Part shown: positions 24,985-33,234 of the stretch, one piece after another
Position numbering within the stretch: the first letter of the stretch is position 1
How the letters are laid out: each line of letters begins with the position of its first letter
Source of the DNA: Epsilonproteobacteria bacterium (ex Lamellibrachia satsuma)
GTDB taxonomy: Bacteria; Campylobacterota; Campylobacteria; Campylobacterales; Sulfurovaceae
Assembly (NCBI GenBank): GCA_003934925.1
Contig: JQIX01000008.1
Location: forward strand, 1-33,234
Reading direction: 5' to 3'
DNA: 33,234 nucleotides
Made by a program: the position numbers and the translations under genes
The notes under the pieces: generated by a model
Told to the model about the DNA's origin: nothing
The model's database searches: none
The model's input: the letters and a program-made list of their open reading frames with translations, nothing else

Positions 24985-25263
24985 ATGACGGTTAAGAAGA
25001 AAAAATCCAAACCAAACGGTATTACTTTGAGTATGGTTATGATCATTTTAATGTCCATGACGATCGTTCTGATCTTGACATTGATCAAGATATACTTGAG
25101 TAATCAGATCTATTATGAGAGTAAAAAAGTCAATAAGATACAAAGAGAAGTGGAAACACTTAGATCAGAAAAAGTGATTCTGCAACAAAATGTGGAAGCA
25201 TTGAAATTCAAGAACAGAGTAACAGATACGATATTTGTTATTGATGATATGGAGAATGGATGA
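24985..25263 (+). CDS. FtsL-like single-pass membrane protein
   Basis: About 92 residues: a short lysine-rich cytoplasmic tail, one transmembrane helix (about 14-34, MVMIILMSMTIVLILTLIKI), and a heptad-like helix (KKVNKIQREVETLRSEKVILQQNVEALK). This is the FtsL/DivIC layout, and the position after rsmH is where ftsL sits in dcw clusters, so a divisome role is likely though sequence alone is weak. ATG 24985 directly follows the rsmH stop; GTG at 24973 would overlap it. The last four bases overlap the RND gene (ATGA). Confidence 0.7.
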   Translation: MTVKKKKSKPNGITLSMVMIILMSMTIVLILTLIKIYLSNQIYYESKKVNKIQREVETLRSEKVILQQNVEALKFKNRVTDTIFVIDDMENG

Positions 25264-28200
25264 TCAGAAAATTCATTACATTTGCGATAGATAAACCTAT
25301 CATAAACCATATTTTATTGGTCTTTATGCTGGTTCTTTCTATTTTTTCTTACCAGAATATCCCTAAAGAAATATTTCCTCCTTCCGAGCTTGACCAGATC
25401 ACGGTAACAGGCGGTTATCCCGGAGCCAGTGCGGATGTTCTTGATAAAATGGTGGTCAAGACCATCGAAGACAATATGAAAAGTGTCAGCGAAATAGAGA
25501 ATATTGATACCGTTATACAAAATGGTTCTTTTTATATCAAGGCAGATATTAAACCAGGAAGTGACAATCAGCTTGTTCTGGGAGATGTGAAGGATATACT
25601 CTCCAATACCAGACGGGACCTGCCTGCAGATATGAATGAACCTGTCGCCAAGATAACGATCCATGACTTTCCGCTCTTGCTTGTTGCGATCTCTGCAGAC
25701 CTACCGACCAAAGCACTGCTGGATATTGCAGACAAGCTTAAAAGCAAACTAAGTGCTTATAAAGATCTCAGCGGTATTACTATACGCGGTGATGCCGATG
25801 ATGAGGTTCTGATCAAGATAGATGAAAAGAAGCTTTATGCGTATGCCTTGCCTAAAGATGCTGTATATCAGGCCATAGGTTCCCTTAGTTCCATTTTCCC
25901 TATCGGAACGATAGAAAAGAAAGGAAGCCATCTTTATATTTCTACGATCAATGGTGAAAAGAGTGCGAAAAAACTGGAAGAGAGTCTCATTACGGTTGCA
26001 GGAAAAAGAATACGTCTGGGTGATATAGCAACGGTGAGCTTTGGCCTGAGTGAACAGAGTGAAATATCCCATTTTAACGGGAAGAAAAATATTTCTATCA
26101 ATATCAATAAAACCAAAGAGGGAAATGCCATTGCTCTAAGTAAAGAGATCAAAGCATTGCTTGTTGAATTTGGAAAACAGTATAAGGATGTGGAATTTGA
26201 AGCTTATACAGATACATCCGTATGGGTTAAGAACAGATTGAATCTTGTCTCTTCCAATATCCTCTTTGGATTGATATTGGTCTTTTTGGCACTTTTTATG
26301 AGTGTGAACTTCAAGATCGCCTTGGTAGTAGCCATAGGGATACCGGTAAGTTTCATGATCACGATTATAGGTGCGGATCTGATGGGCTACAGTCTCAATA
26401 TGCTTACGCTTCTCGGTGCTCTGATCGCTCTTGGAATGCTGGTGGATGAAGCGATCGTAGTAGCAGAAAATATTTTCAGGCATATGGAGATGGGTAAATC
26501 TCCAAGAGAAGCAGCCATAGACGGCTCTGTGGAAATGTTCCCAGCCGTAATGACTGCGACACTGACAACGGTTTTTGCTTTCCTGCCTCTGCTGATCATG
26601 AGTGGTGAGATGGGAATGTTCATGAAAGTCCTGCCTGTAATGATCAGTATTTTGCTTCTGAGTTCTCTTTTTGAAGCATTTTACTTTTTGCCGTTGCACT
26701 CGAAGGAGTTCTATACCAGAGGAGATGTAGGCAAAGATCACAGCCGAAGCGATTTCTGGTTGAAAGTGGACCGTATCTATGAAAAGATACTTGGGAAATT
26801 ATTGAAAACAAAGAAACGTTCTTTATTTTTTATGGTTCTTTTTATCATACTTGCGACCATAGGCATGGCAAAGATCACTAAATTTCAGCTTTTCCCGGAG
26901 TTCGATACGACACAGATCTATCTGAATGGTAAAGTGGATATCAATTACAAGCTGGAAGATACGGAAAAAGCCGTTACACGGATAGAAAAAAAGCTTTTGG
27001 AAAGTTTGGATAAAAGTGAGGTCGCATCAGTCACTTCTGTGATCGGGATGATGTTTAACCCTGACCAGAGCTTTGAAACAGGCAGCAATCTCTTCCAAAT
27101 ATTTATCAACCTTCATGAAAAAGCACCGGAAAATATTTTTGACAGGTATATCAATCCTATTTTCTCTTTGGAATATGACGGTAGTGATATGGTCCGAAAA
27201 AAGAAAGCACAGGAGATCGTCAAAGAAGTACAGAAAGAGGTTGTGGAAAAATTTAAGAATGTCAAACTTCAGAATGGTGATCCTCTCTTTCAGGAGATCA
27301 ATCTTTTTGTACAACAGGCGGGTATTGTGGGGCATGATATTGAGATAGGTTTGAGTACACCTGATACCCAAAAGAGCATGAAGGCTTTGGACGCATTGAA
27401 AAAGAGACTCTCAGAGATAAACGGGGTGCATGACATCGCAGACAATGCCCAGGAGGGAGTAAAAGAGCTTAAACTTCGTGTCAATGAATATGGACAGTCA
27501 TTGGGATTTACCGAAGCCTATCTGACTTCTGTGCTAAAAGGGTCTTTCCTTAAAAGTGAATACGGGAAAATGTTCAATGATACCGGTTTGGTCCGCATAC
27601 GTGTAGAAGATCTCAATAAAGACAAAAACATCCAAATGGAATCCATAAAGCTTTCCACCCCGGACAGGCAGCACTTTGTAAAGCTGGGAGATATCTGTGA
27701 TTTTGAGTATCAGAAGAGTTTTGTCAAGATATTCAAGGAAGACAGCCAAAGAGTACGCTCCGTCACGGCAAGAGTGGACAGTAAAACCGTTCTGGCTACC
27801 GAAGTAATGGAGCAGATAAGACCTTTACTTCAAAAATTTGAAAATAAGGGGATCAAAGTCATTATCAAAGGTGAAGAGAAAGAGAACAAACAGATGAAAA
27901 GAGAGATGTCCCAGGCGGCAATGATCGCTATTTTCCTCATTTTTATCTCACTGGTATGGATGTTCAACTCTTTGGTGCTGCCTCTGATCATCGTCTCTAC
28001 CATACCGCTTTCCATCGTAGGTGCTCTGGTGGGAACCTATATTTTGGGGATCAATTTAACGATGCCGGGTGTTATGGGTATCATAGGGCTTGCCGGAGTG
28101 GTGGTCAATGATGGCCTGATCATGCTTGATTTTATCAAAGGCAGTGAAAACTATGATGCGATGGTGGAAAAAGCAGGTATGAGACTGAGGCCGATCCTGC

Positions 28201-28379
28201 TTACTTCCATTACCACTGTTTTGGGGCTCTTGACCCTGATGTTCTTTGCCAGCGGACAGGCACTTATTATCCAGCCTATGGCGATCTCCCTTGGCTTCGG
28301 GATTGCCTGGGCAACGGTACTTAATCTTTATTATGTGCCGTTGATGTATGCGGTTATCTATAAAGTGAAGGGAAAGTAA
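25260..28379 (+). CDS. RND-family efflux transporter permease
   Basis: A 1039-residue inner-membrane proton-driven pump with the two-fold RND layout: helix 1 (about 12-30), a large periplasmic domain with the GxYPGASAxxV motif, helices 2-6, helix 7 near 525-545, a second periplasmic domain, and helices 8-12. The TM4 acidic pair is D396-E397 (MLVDEAIVVAEN) and not Asp-Asp, and the TM10 block is VVVNDGLIMLDF, with Asn where AcrB has its relay Lys. It therefore belongs to a non-AcrB subgroup. No adaptor or outer-membrane gene is adjacent. GGAG lies five bases before the ATG, inside the FtsL-like gene. Confidence 0.92.
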   Translation: MIRKFITFAIDKPIINHILLVFMLVLSIFSYQNIPKEIFPPSELDQITVTGGYPGASADVLDKMVVKTIEDNMKSVSEIENIDTVIQNGSFYIKADIKPGSDNQLVLGDVKDILSNTRRDLPADMNEPVAKITIHDFPLLLVAISADLPTKALLDIADKLKSKLSAYKDLSGITIRGDADDEVLIKIDEKKLYAYALPKDAVYQAIGSLSSIFPIGTIEKKGSHLYISTINGEKSAKKLEESLITVAGKRIRLGDIATVSFGLSEQSEISHFNGKKNISININKTKEGNAIALSKEIKALLVEFGKQYKDVEFEAYTDTSVWVKNRLNLVSSNILFGLILVFLALFMSVNFKIALVVAIGIPVSFMITIIGADLMGYSLNMLTLLGALIALGMLVDEAIVVAENIFRHMEMGKSPREAAIDGSVEMFPAVMTATLTTVFAFLPLLIMSGEMGMFMKVLPVMISILLLSSLFEAFYFLPLHSKEFYTRGDVGKDHSRSDFWLKVDRIYEKILGKLLKTKKRSLFFMVLFIILATIGMAKITKFQLFPEFDTTQIYLNGKVDINYKLEDTEKAVTRIEKKLLESLDKSEVASVTSVIGMMFNPDQSFETGSNLFQIFINLHEKAPENIFDRYINPIFSLEYDGSDMVRKKKAQEIVKEVQKEVVEKFKNVKLQNGDPLFQEINLFVQQAGIVGHDIEIGLSTPDTQKSMKALDALKKRLSEINGVHDIADNAQEGVKELKLRVNEYGQSLGFTEAYLTSVLKGSFLKSEYGKMFNDTGLVRIRVEDLNKDKNIQMESIKLSTPDRQHFVKLGDICDFEYQKSFVKIFKEDSQRVRSVTARVDSKTVLATEVMEQIRPLLQKFENKGIKVIIKGEEKENKQMKREMSQAAMIAIFLIFISLVWMFNSLVLPLIIVSTIPLSIVGALVGTYILGINLTMPGVMGIIGLAGVVVNDGLIMLDFIKGSENYDAMVEKAGMRLRPILLTSITTVLGLLTLMFFASGQALIIQPMAISLGFGIAWATVLNLYYVPLMYAVIYKVKGK

Positions 28380-28406
28380 AGAAAAATGTTGAAAAAAGAG
28401 ACCAAG

Positions 28407-29216
28407 TTATAAATCTCCAAGTAAAAGTTCCATATCAATATTATCCCCATACTCTTTAAAGAGTTGGCATATCCTATCTAATTGAATGTCTGAACGGTCT
28501 AGATAGGAATTGTTGTCTATGAATTGCCAAAAGGATTCTGGGTTTTTACAAAGTTCTTTGAGGTAGTATCTTGTGAGTTGACCCATGGTTCCTTCTGTTT
28601 TTTTTCCCGCAATTAAAAAATTTTCTTTTTTGATGACAAATGGAAATCTCACTCCATAATAATCTACAGCATCACCAATTGGTTCAAAGGCAACACTTTG
28701 TCTTTTTAAAATACGGTGCAATGAACGTTCCATAATTGCAAAAATTCTAGAATAATGATAGAGAAGAAAGTTGACTCTTGTCGCACTCATAAGAGCCATA
28801 GATAAGAGAGTTCTTAATTGAAGCATTGAAAAATCTTTATGTTCTGGAAGGGTTTTTATGAGAGCCAAACGAGAAATCTCACAGATCGGTAAATCTTTTG
28901 TTAAGTGTTCAATATCTTCAACTTTGCCATCTCTTTGCATAGGCATTATCTGAACAGGTGTATGTTCATTGATAAAAAAGACTCTTACTGATCCGACATA
29001 TTTTTTTGTTGCGTTATGTTGTAAAAGATAGATGAATGCTTGTTCATCATCTTGGCTAAAAAGAAACCATTTAGCTTTTTTAAGGTCAGGGTAGATTGCA
29101 TATCTGTTGACAAATACATCACTCCTTACCTCTTTTACGGCTTGAAAATCCTCTTGTGTCTTGGCAAGGATAAGAGAGTACTCTTCGGTTAACAGATGAA
29201 AAACTTTATCAAGCAC
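28407..29216 (-). CDS. GNAT-fold acyltransferase related to LuxI/FeeM N-acyl amino acid synthases
   Basis: A 269-residue soluble protein. The N-terminal block LAKTQEDFQAVKEVRSDVFVNRYAIY matches the start of acyl-homoserine-lactone and N-acyl amino acid synthases. KKYVGSVRVFF is the GNAT strand 4, and ICEISRLAL (111-119, E113, S115, R116) matches the conserved E-x-SR element. The exosortase-associated acyltransferase family has the same signatures. Such enzymes move an acyl chain from ACP to an amino compound; the product here is unknown. The start is GTG 29216 with AAGGAT five to six bases upstream. It diverges from the receptor operon over 142 bases. Confidence 0.75.
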   Translation of the reverse strand: MLDKVFHLLTEEYSLILAKTQEDFQAVKEVRSDVFVNRYAIYPDLKKAKWFLFSQDDEQAFIYLLQHNATKKYVGSVRVFFINEHTPVQIMPMQRDGKVEDIEHLTKDLPICEISRLALIKTLPEHKDFSMLQLRTLLSMALMSATRVNFLLYHYSRIFAIMERSLHRILKRQSVAFEPIGDAVDYYGVRFPFVIKKENFLIAGKKTEGTMGQLTRYYLKELCKNPESFWQFIDNNSYLDRSDIQLDRICQLFKEYGDNIDMELLLGDL

Positions 29217-29358
29217 TAATAATCCTTACGTACATATACATTTATAAATTACTATAATTATAGTATAGAGTTATTTTTGTTATAGTTTACTAAAATCAAT
29301 AATATTTTATTAAAAGGTAGGATATAATTAAATGGGAATTTTTTAAAATGGATTAATT
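29217..29358. promoter_or_regulatory. Divergent promoter region with a 12-bp palindrome
   Basis: CTATAATTATAG (29252-29263) is a perfect palindrome that contains TATAAT on both strands. The minus-strand copy is suitably placed as the -10 for the acyltransferase. A separate TATAAT at 29323-29328, 31 bases before the receptor ATG, suits the plus-strand operon. The palindrome could let one regulator control both genes. I see no Fur-type box. Confidence 0.45.
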
Positions 29359-31245
29359 ATGGGATATTTTTTTGGACAAAAAATGATACAGAAGAGCTTA
29401 GTTTTTTTATGGTTGCTTTCTTCAAGTACGATCAATGCACAGAATGTCGGCAGTATTTTACAAGAGTATAATAAAAAAAATGATTTAAGCCAAAAAACGA
29501 TTGATGAAAATAAAGGGCATTTGGTTCTTTTTACCAGAGAAAAACTGGAAAAAATGCATGCCAAGACGCTCAAAGATGTTTTTAAAACTGCACCGGTTAT
29601 CTATTATCATGAAAACAGATATGGTCTGCCAGACCCTTTGACCACGGGTGCATTTGAACCTTATAGAAGCAACTTTATTCGTCTTTATGTGGATGGTGTA
29701 GAGATCACTCAGGGATGGATGGGCAGTGGATTGATGCTTTATGGGGATGTAAATATAGACTTTGTAGACCATATAGAGTTTTATTATGCTGTTCCCTCGT
29801 TTGAAGCAGCTGTAGAACCTGCCTATCTTACCATTTTTCTTTACTCGAAAGACCCCAAAAGAGACAGTGGCGGGAAGTTAGACCTTGTAGGGGGAAGTAG
29901 AGGACATAACTCTCAAAGTATTAGTTATGGAGAGCAAAAAGAAGATTTTTCTTATATGGTTAATTTTTCTCATACCAATGCTAAAAGAGAGACGATAGAT
30001 AATGGAACTTCCACATCTCTAAGTAGGGATTTTGAGCGTACACAACTTTTTTCTTATATAAAAACTGAGGATCAAATTTTTCATTTACAGGTAATGAAAA
30101 AAAATACAGATAGCCTTGCAGGAATGAGTTGGGATGCTACACCATTGGTCTCTCAAATAGATTATCTCAATATTCATATGGATTATGGGATTGATCTCTC
30201 TGAATATTGGCGAGCTCAATTTGCGTATGATTGGCTTAAAACAGATATGCTACAAGCAGATGAACTTCCTTTGATTTGGAGTGATGCTTTAGGTGCAAAC
30301 ACCTTTAACGGCGAGTATAAAAACAGTACCTATACAGCCGAACTGACCTATAAAGAAACCATAGGAAACAGTCGTGTCACAGCTGGGATAAAAGGAAGAT
30401 ATAAGGAGCTTGATTCATTTACAAAAGATGGACAGGATGCTCTAGTTTCACCCTTTACTAATGAAAAGATAGCAACGATCTTCTTTCAGGATCAATATGC
30501 ACTTAGTGACCAAGAACTCTTAACACTAGGTATATCATATAATCATATTTCACGGAACGGAGGAATAGAAGATGACTCTCTTTTGCAACTGCGTTTAGGT
30601 TATATTTATACCAGTGATCACTGGAGTTATAAAGTTTATCTATATCGTGCCCAGTTTGCTTTAGAGCCTTTAGTACGCTATTTGGATCTTCCAGCCTATC
30701 AAGATGTGGAACCACAAACAACAATAGCCGTAACGCAAGAATTAGCTTATAGTAATGAAAATTACCGACTTAGACTTATGTTGCTTTTAATGCAAGATGA
30801 AGATGGACTGGTAAAAAACAATAGTGAAGATGATACAAAATATTTCTTTACGATTGTGAATTATGACTATGATTTTGATCTAAACAATAAAATGAATTTG
30901 CAACTCTACTACGCAGACTATAAAAACATAGGAAATGTAGATGAATTAGAGGATATTAGTGGATATCTGAGTTTTACTAATAGTTATGAAGATTTTGACT
31001 TTTATAATGGTGTTGTCTGGCATAGTAACAGTCTTGATTGGAAAAATTATTTTGACCTGACCAGCTCTGTCTCTTGGAATATCGATGAAGACCTTACTTT
31101 AACGCTAAAAGGACAAAACCTTCTAGATAAAGCTAAAAAAACAAATCTATATAGAGTAGATCCTGTAACACCCGCCATATTGCCTCCGTTACAAATCTCC
31201 CCAATAGATCAGCGTATTACGCTTGAGTTGGAGTATCTATTTTGA
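29359..31245 (+). CDS. TonB-dependent receptor-like outer-membrane protein
   Basis: A 628-residue beta-barrel protein. The signal peptide ends near INAQ; an internal ATG at 29383 would give a more usual n-region. A plug-like domain (about 45-160) contains VLFTREKLEKMHAKTLKDVFKTAP, FIRLYVDGVEI and the DHIEFYYA strand. The rest is beta-strand-rich barrel ending in LELEYLF with the terminal Phe needed for BAM insertion. It is short for the family, and no clear TonB box is seen. The overlap with a periplasmic protein and a c-di-GMP gene suggests sensing over bulk uptake. Confidence 0.82.
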   Translation: MGYFFGQKMIQKSLVFLWLLSSSTINAQNVGSILQEYNKKNDLSQKTIDENKGHLVLFTREKLEKMHAKTLKDVFKTAPVIYYHENRYGLPDPLTTGAFEPYRSNFIRLYVDGVEITQGWMGSGLMLYGDVNIDFVDHIEFYYAVPSFEAAVEPAYLTIFLYSKDPKRDSGGKLDLVGGSRGHNSQSISYGEQKEDFSYMVNFSHTNAKRETIDNGTSTSLSRDFERTQLFSYIKTEDQIFHLQVMKKNTDSLAGMSWDATPLVSQIDYLNIHMDYGIDLSEYWRAQFAYDWLKTDMLQADELPLIWSDALGANTFNGEYKNSTYTAELTYKETIGNSRVTAGIKGRYKELDSFTKDGQDALVSPFTNEKIATIFFQDQYALSDQELLTLGISYNHISRNGGIEDDSLLQLRLGYIYTSDHWSYKVYLYRAQFALEPLVRYLDLPAYQDVEPQTTIAVTQELAYSNENYRLRLMLLLMQDEDGLVKNNSEDDTKYFFTIVNYDYDFDLNNKMNLQLYYADYKNIGNVDELEDISGYLSFTNSYEDFDFYNGVVWHSNSLDWKNYFDLTSSVSWNIDEDLTLTLKGQNLLDKAKKTNLYRVDPVTPAILPPLQISPIDQRITLELEYLF

Positions 31246-31697
31246 AAAAGATATTTATTCTCTTAATTTTTCTGTATGGGAATCTCTATGCGTTGGATAG
31301 GGAAAGTACACTTAAAATGTACTATCAGATATTTTCAGCATTAGTATCCAAACCGATGATACATGTTTTTACTGATGATAAAGAATATAAAGAAGTGTTT
31401 GCTTTTTCAAAAAGAATGATTTTGTCGGATGACTCTGAAAAGTCAGATATTGTCCTGATCACAAATCGTTCAACATTTTCTAAAATCATGAGAGAAAGGC
31501 AGCGGGATGTTGAAAAGGGTGAAAAGCCTATTTTATTTGTAACGGATTATCATTTTTTAAAGTTGTCCACTGATGTCGTTGGCGCATTTTACTGGAGAAA
31601 AGGAAGATCCCAGTTGTTATTTATTAAAAATCGTTTGGATGAACACAATATTACCTTGCCTAAAGAGTATAAAGATTTTCTGGTTGATGAGTTATGA
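31242..31697 (+). CDS. Small periplasmic protein, possibly YfiR-like
   Basis: A 151-residue protein with a signal peptide (about 1-17, ending LYA). The mature part alternates strands and helices, SDIVLITN and KPILFVTDYHFLKLSTDVVG, and ends QLLFIKNRLDEHNITLPKEYKDFLVDEL. The ending resembles the C-terminus of YfiR/DUF4154 proteins, which hold a membrane diguanylate cyclase in check from the periplasm. This is a weak match supported mainly by context. The start is TTG at 31242, overlapping the receptor stop (TTGA), and it overlaps the next gene by ATGA. Confidence 0.55.
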   Translation: MKKIFILLIFLYGNLYALDRESTLKMYYQIFSALVSKPMIHVFTDDKEYKEVFAFSKRMILSDDSEKSDIVLITNRSTFSKIMRERQRDVEKGEKPILFVTDYHFLKLSTDVVGAFYWRKGRSQLLFIKNRLDEHNITLPKEYKDFLVDEL

Positions 31698-33142
31698 AAC
31701 ACAGGTATACCGAAAAATATATCTTCTTGATCATGGGACTGCTTATCCTCTTTGCGCTCTATCTGCAGTTTTCGATCTCCAAAAGTACTGCGAAACTGAA
31801 AAATGAAGAGATAAAGAAAACAGAACGGTATGCTGAAAGGATCACCCGCTATATTCAGTCAGAAACCAATAGTACAACCCTTAAATCATATTTGGAGGTA
31901 CATCCTGATAAAAGGGAAGCGCTTAATAAAATGCTTCATGCATTTCTGACGAAAGAAATTCAGTATATCTTTCTTTTATATAAAGATGAAAAAAAACATT
32001 ACCGTTTTTTGCTTGACGGATCGTTAAATGACCCTGTTGAATACAATACGATATTTTTCCCAAAAAGCAAACTGTTTGATCATGTATATAAAACACAAAA
32101 GCCACAGATCATTAAACAGTCCGAAGGTGTTGAAGAAATTTGGCTTTCCCTGCTCTCTCCTATTGTAAAAGATGGTGAGACCCAGGCACTCCTTGTGATG
32201 GACCTTTCAAAGACATATGGAGATTATCTTAATGACTTTAATTTACCTATTGTATATCTTGTTGCACTCATGCAACTGTTTTTATTGATCAGTTTTTTCT
32301 TTTTAGCTTATCTTGCATACAGTTTTTACAGACTGAAAAAAAGTATCTTGATCGATCCTTTAACTTCAGCCTATACCAAGCTTTATCTGAAAGAATTTTT
32401 TGATGTAAAAAAAGTCAATCAGTACAATGCCATGCTGATAGATATAGATGCCTTTAAACTCATAAATGAAAAGTATGGACATGAAACCGGGGATATCGTA
32501 TTGAAATTGTTTACCAAGGAGATGGTGTCGCTTTTACCGAAAGAAGCAAGAGTCATACATACCGGCGGAAGCGAGTTTTTTGTCTTTATGAAAAAAAACA
32601 GTGCTGATCTAAAAGAAATAGCAGAGAAGGTATTTAAAGGGCTGACAAAAAAACGTTATCTGATCGACAATGAAACGATCTCTTTGACTCTCTCCATGAG
32701 TGCCATGGTGATCCCTGAAGATGTAGAATATATAGGGAATGTTCAGAGATTTTTAGATGCAAAACTTTTGGAGATCAAAAATCGCGGAAAAAATGGCTTG
32801 GGTATTATAGATAATATTTCAAAAACTGAAGTGAAATATAAAAATATAGATTATATTAAGGAAGCTTTGGAAGAAGAACGTCTTACCTGTGTCTATCAGC
32901 CTATTTTTGATACGAAAACACAACAGATCATTAAATATGAAACATTAGTGAGGCTGATCGACAAAGAAGATCCTCAAAAGCTGATCACACCCTACTATTT
33001 TTTAGATATGATCAAAGGAACAACACAATATATCAAAATGAGTAAACTGGTATTTAAAAATGTATTTAAGATCTTAACTTTCGCACCTAAACCCAAGCAT
33101 TTTCTGAGTGACATCCTGCAACACAGTGATAATACTCACTAA
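31694..33142 (+). CDS. Membrane GGDEF/EAL protein, 3' end truncated by rearrangement
   Basis: Transmembrane helices at about 10-27 and 190-215 enclose a periplasmic sensor domain of about 160 residues. The GGDEF domain (about 222-370) reads GGSEF at 291-295; the changed third position should cripple cyclase activity, as the Asp/Glu there binds metal. The EAL domain begins at about 385 (CVYQPIFD), has ETL at 416-418, and stops after about 85 residues out of an expected 240. From about residue 460 the sequence (LTFAPKPKHFLSD) no longer resembles EAL and is antisense to another gene fragment. Everything up to that point is operonic with the receptor and small periplasmic protein. Confidence 0.8.
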   Translation: MKHRYTEKYIFLIMGLLILFALYLQFSISKSTAKLKNEEIKKTERYAERITRYIQSETNSTTLKSYLEVHPDKREALNKMLHAFLTKEIQYIFLLYKDEKKHYRFLLDGSLNDPVEYNTIFFPKSKLFDHVYKTQKPQIIKQSEGVEEIWLSLLSPIVKDGETQALLVMDLSKTYGDYLNDFNLPIVYLVALMQLFLLISFFFLAYLAYSFYRLKKSILIDPLTSAYTKLYLKEFFDVKKVNQYNAMLIDIDAFKLINEKYGHETGDIVLKLFTKEMVSLLPKEARVIHTGGSEFFVFMKKNSADLKEIAEKVFKGLTKKRYLIDNETISLTLSMSAMVIPEDVEYIGNVQRFLDAKLLEIKNRGKNGLGIIDNISKTEVKYKNIDYIKEALEEERLTCVYQPIFDTKTQQIIKYETLVRLIDKEDPQKLITPYYFLDMIKGTTQYIKMSKLVFKNVFKILTFAPKPKHFLSDILQHSDNTH

Positions 33143-33234
33143 ATCCTCATTCCTATTGACTACTTCTTCAATTTTAGCTATTTCATCAAGTATAGAGATA
33201 AAGACCTGCATGGCTATTGCCAGTGTATGAAGTT
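33074..33234 (-). pseudogene. 3'-truncated fragment, possibly the start of a GAF-domain gene
   Basis: On the minus strand, a frame enters from the right edge and is open down to a TAA at 33074-33076. It translates to an amphipathic helix (MQVFISILDEIAKIEE) followed by DLVSIITVLQDVTQKMLGFRC, the typical opening of a GAF sensory domain, then E-S and stop. A GAF domain would need over 100 further residues, so the gene is cut off here, at the same place the plus-strand EAL domain is cut off. The GAF call rests on a short stretch. Confidence 0.45.

Noticed and set aside
26136-26741. 201-residue open frame antisense to the RND pump
   Set aside because: His/Gln/Arg-rich translation opposite conserved membrane helices; no recognisable domain or start signals.
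29217-29358. Fur box controlling the TonB-receptor-like gene
   Set aside because: No GATAATGATAATC-like 19-mer is present; the palindrome found overlaps -10 boxes and does not fit the Fur pattern.

Overview
The window looks like chromosome from a Campylobacterota (epsilonproteobacterial) bacterium, most likely a Sulfurovum/Sulfurimonas-type organism. Evidence: moderately AT-rich DNA; the ppiD-like/ftsA/ftsZ gene order known from Campylobacter; rsmH followed by a tiny FtsL-like gene and not by a full dcw cluster; a UPF0323 lipoprotein typical of this phylum; and extended TATAAT -10 boxes without clear -35 boxes. Assignment below phylum level is inference.

Layout. 1-4.2 kb: a diheme cytochrome c peroxidase lacking its signal peptide, translationally coupled to a PAS-PAS-GGDEF-EAL c-di-GMP protein. 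The pair lies between an IS-like end (left edge) and a 266-bp MITE-like element inserted at the second gene's stop codon. 4.2-8.2 kb: a secreted seven-repeat beta-propeller protein, threonine synthase, and a LysM/3D cell-wall protein. 8.2-10.1 kb (minus): the ABC-F ATPase Uup. 10.2-14.4 kb (plus): M48 protease, prmC, a DUF4149 membrane protein, a family-6 hypoxanthine/uracil-DNA glycosylase and apaH. These genes are separated by a dense cluster of palindromic and heptamer repeats. 14.6-20.6 kb (minus): a glutathionylspermidine-synthase-like ligase with its lipoprotein partner, then ftsZ, ftsA and a PpiD-like chaperone. 20.7-28.4 kb: bioA; on the minus strand a Sel1-repeat protein and a metal-less class II aldolase homologue; then rsmH, FtsL-like and an RND pump, close-packed on the plus strand. 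28.4-33.2 kb: an accessory-looking block with a LuxI/FeeM-type acyltransferase divergent from a tightly overlapped operon of TonB-receptor-like protein, small YfiR-like periplasmic protein, and a membrane GGDEF/EAL protein. The last gene is broken near the right edge, where its sequence runs into a reversed fragment of a GAF-type gene.

Most noteworthy: (1) a REP-like hairpin family in head-to-head pairs whose stems differ completely between loci but whose loop core (TCTCCYGA-like) is conserved; (2) a second repeat family (GTGAAGA heptamers plus a hairpin with a compensatory base change) that sits on gene starts and creates false upstream start codons; (3) a repeat hairpin whose loop holds the apaH Shine-Dalgarno and whose stem holds its start codon; (4) the acyltransferase / outer-membrane receptor / periplasmic protein / c-di-GMP block, a candidate signal-synthesis and signal-sensing module; (5) the chimeric junction at the right edge. 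No tRNA, rRNA or CRISPR array was seen.
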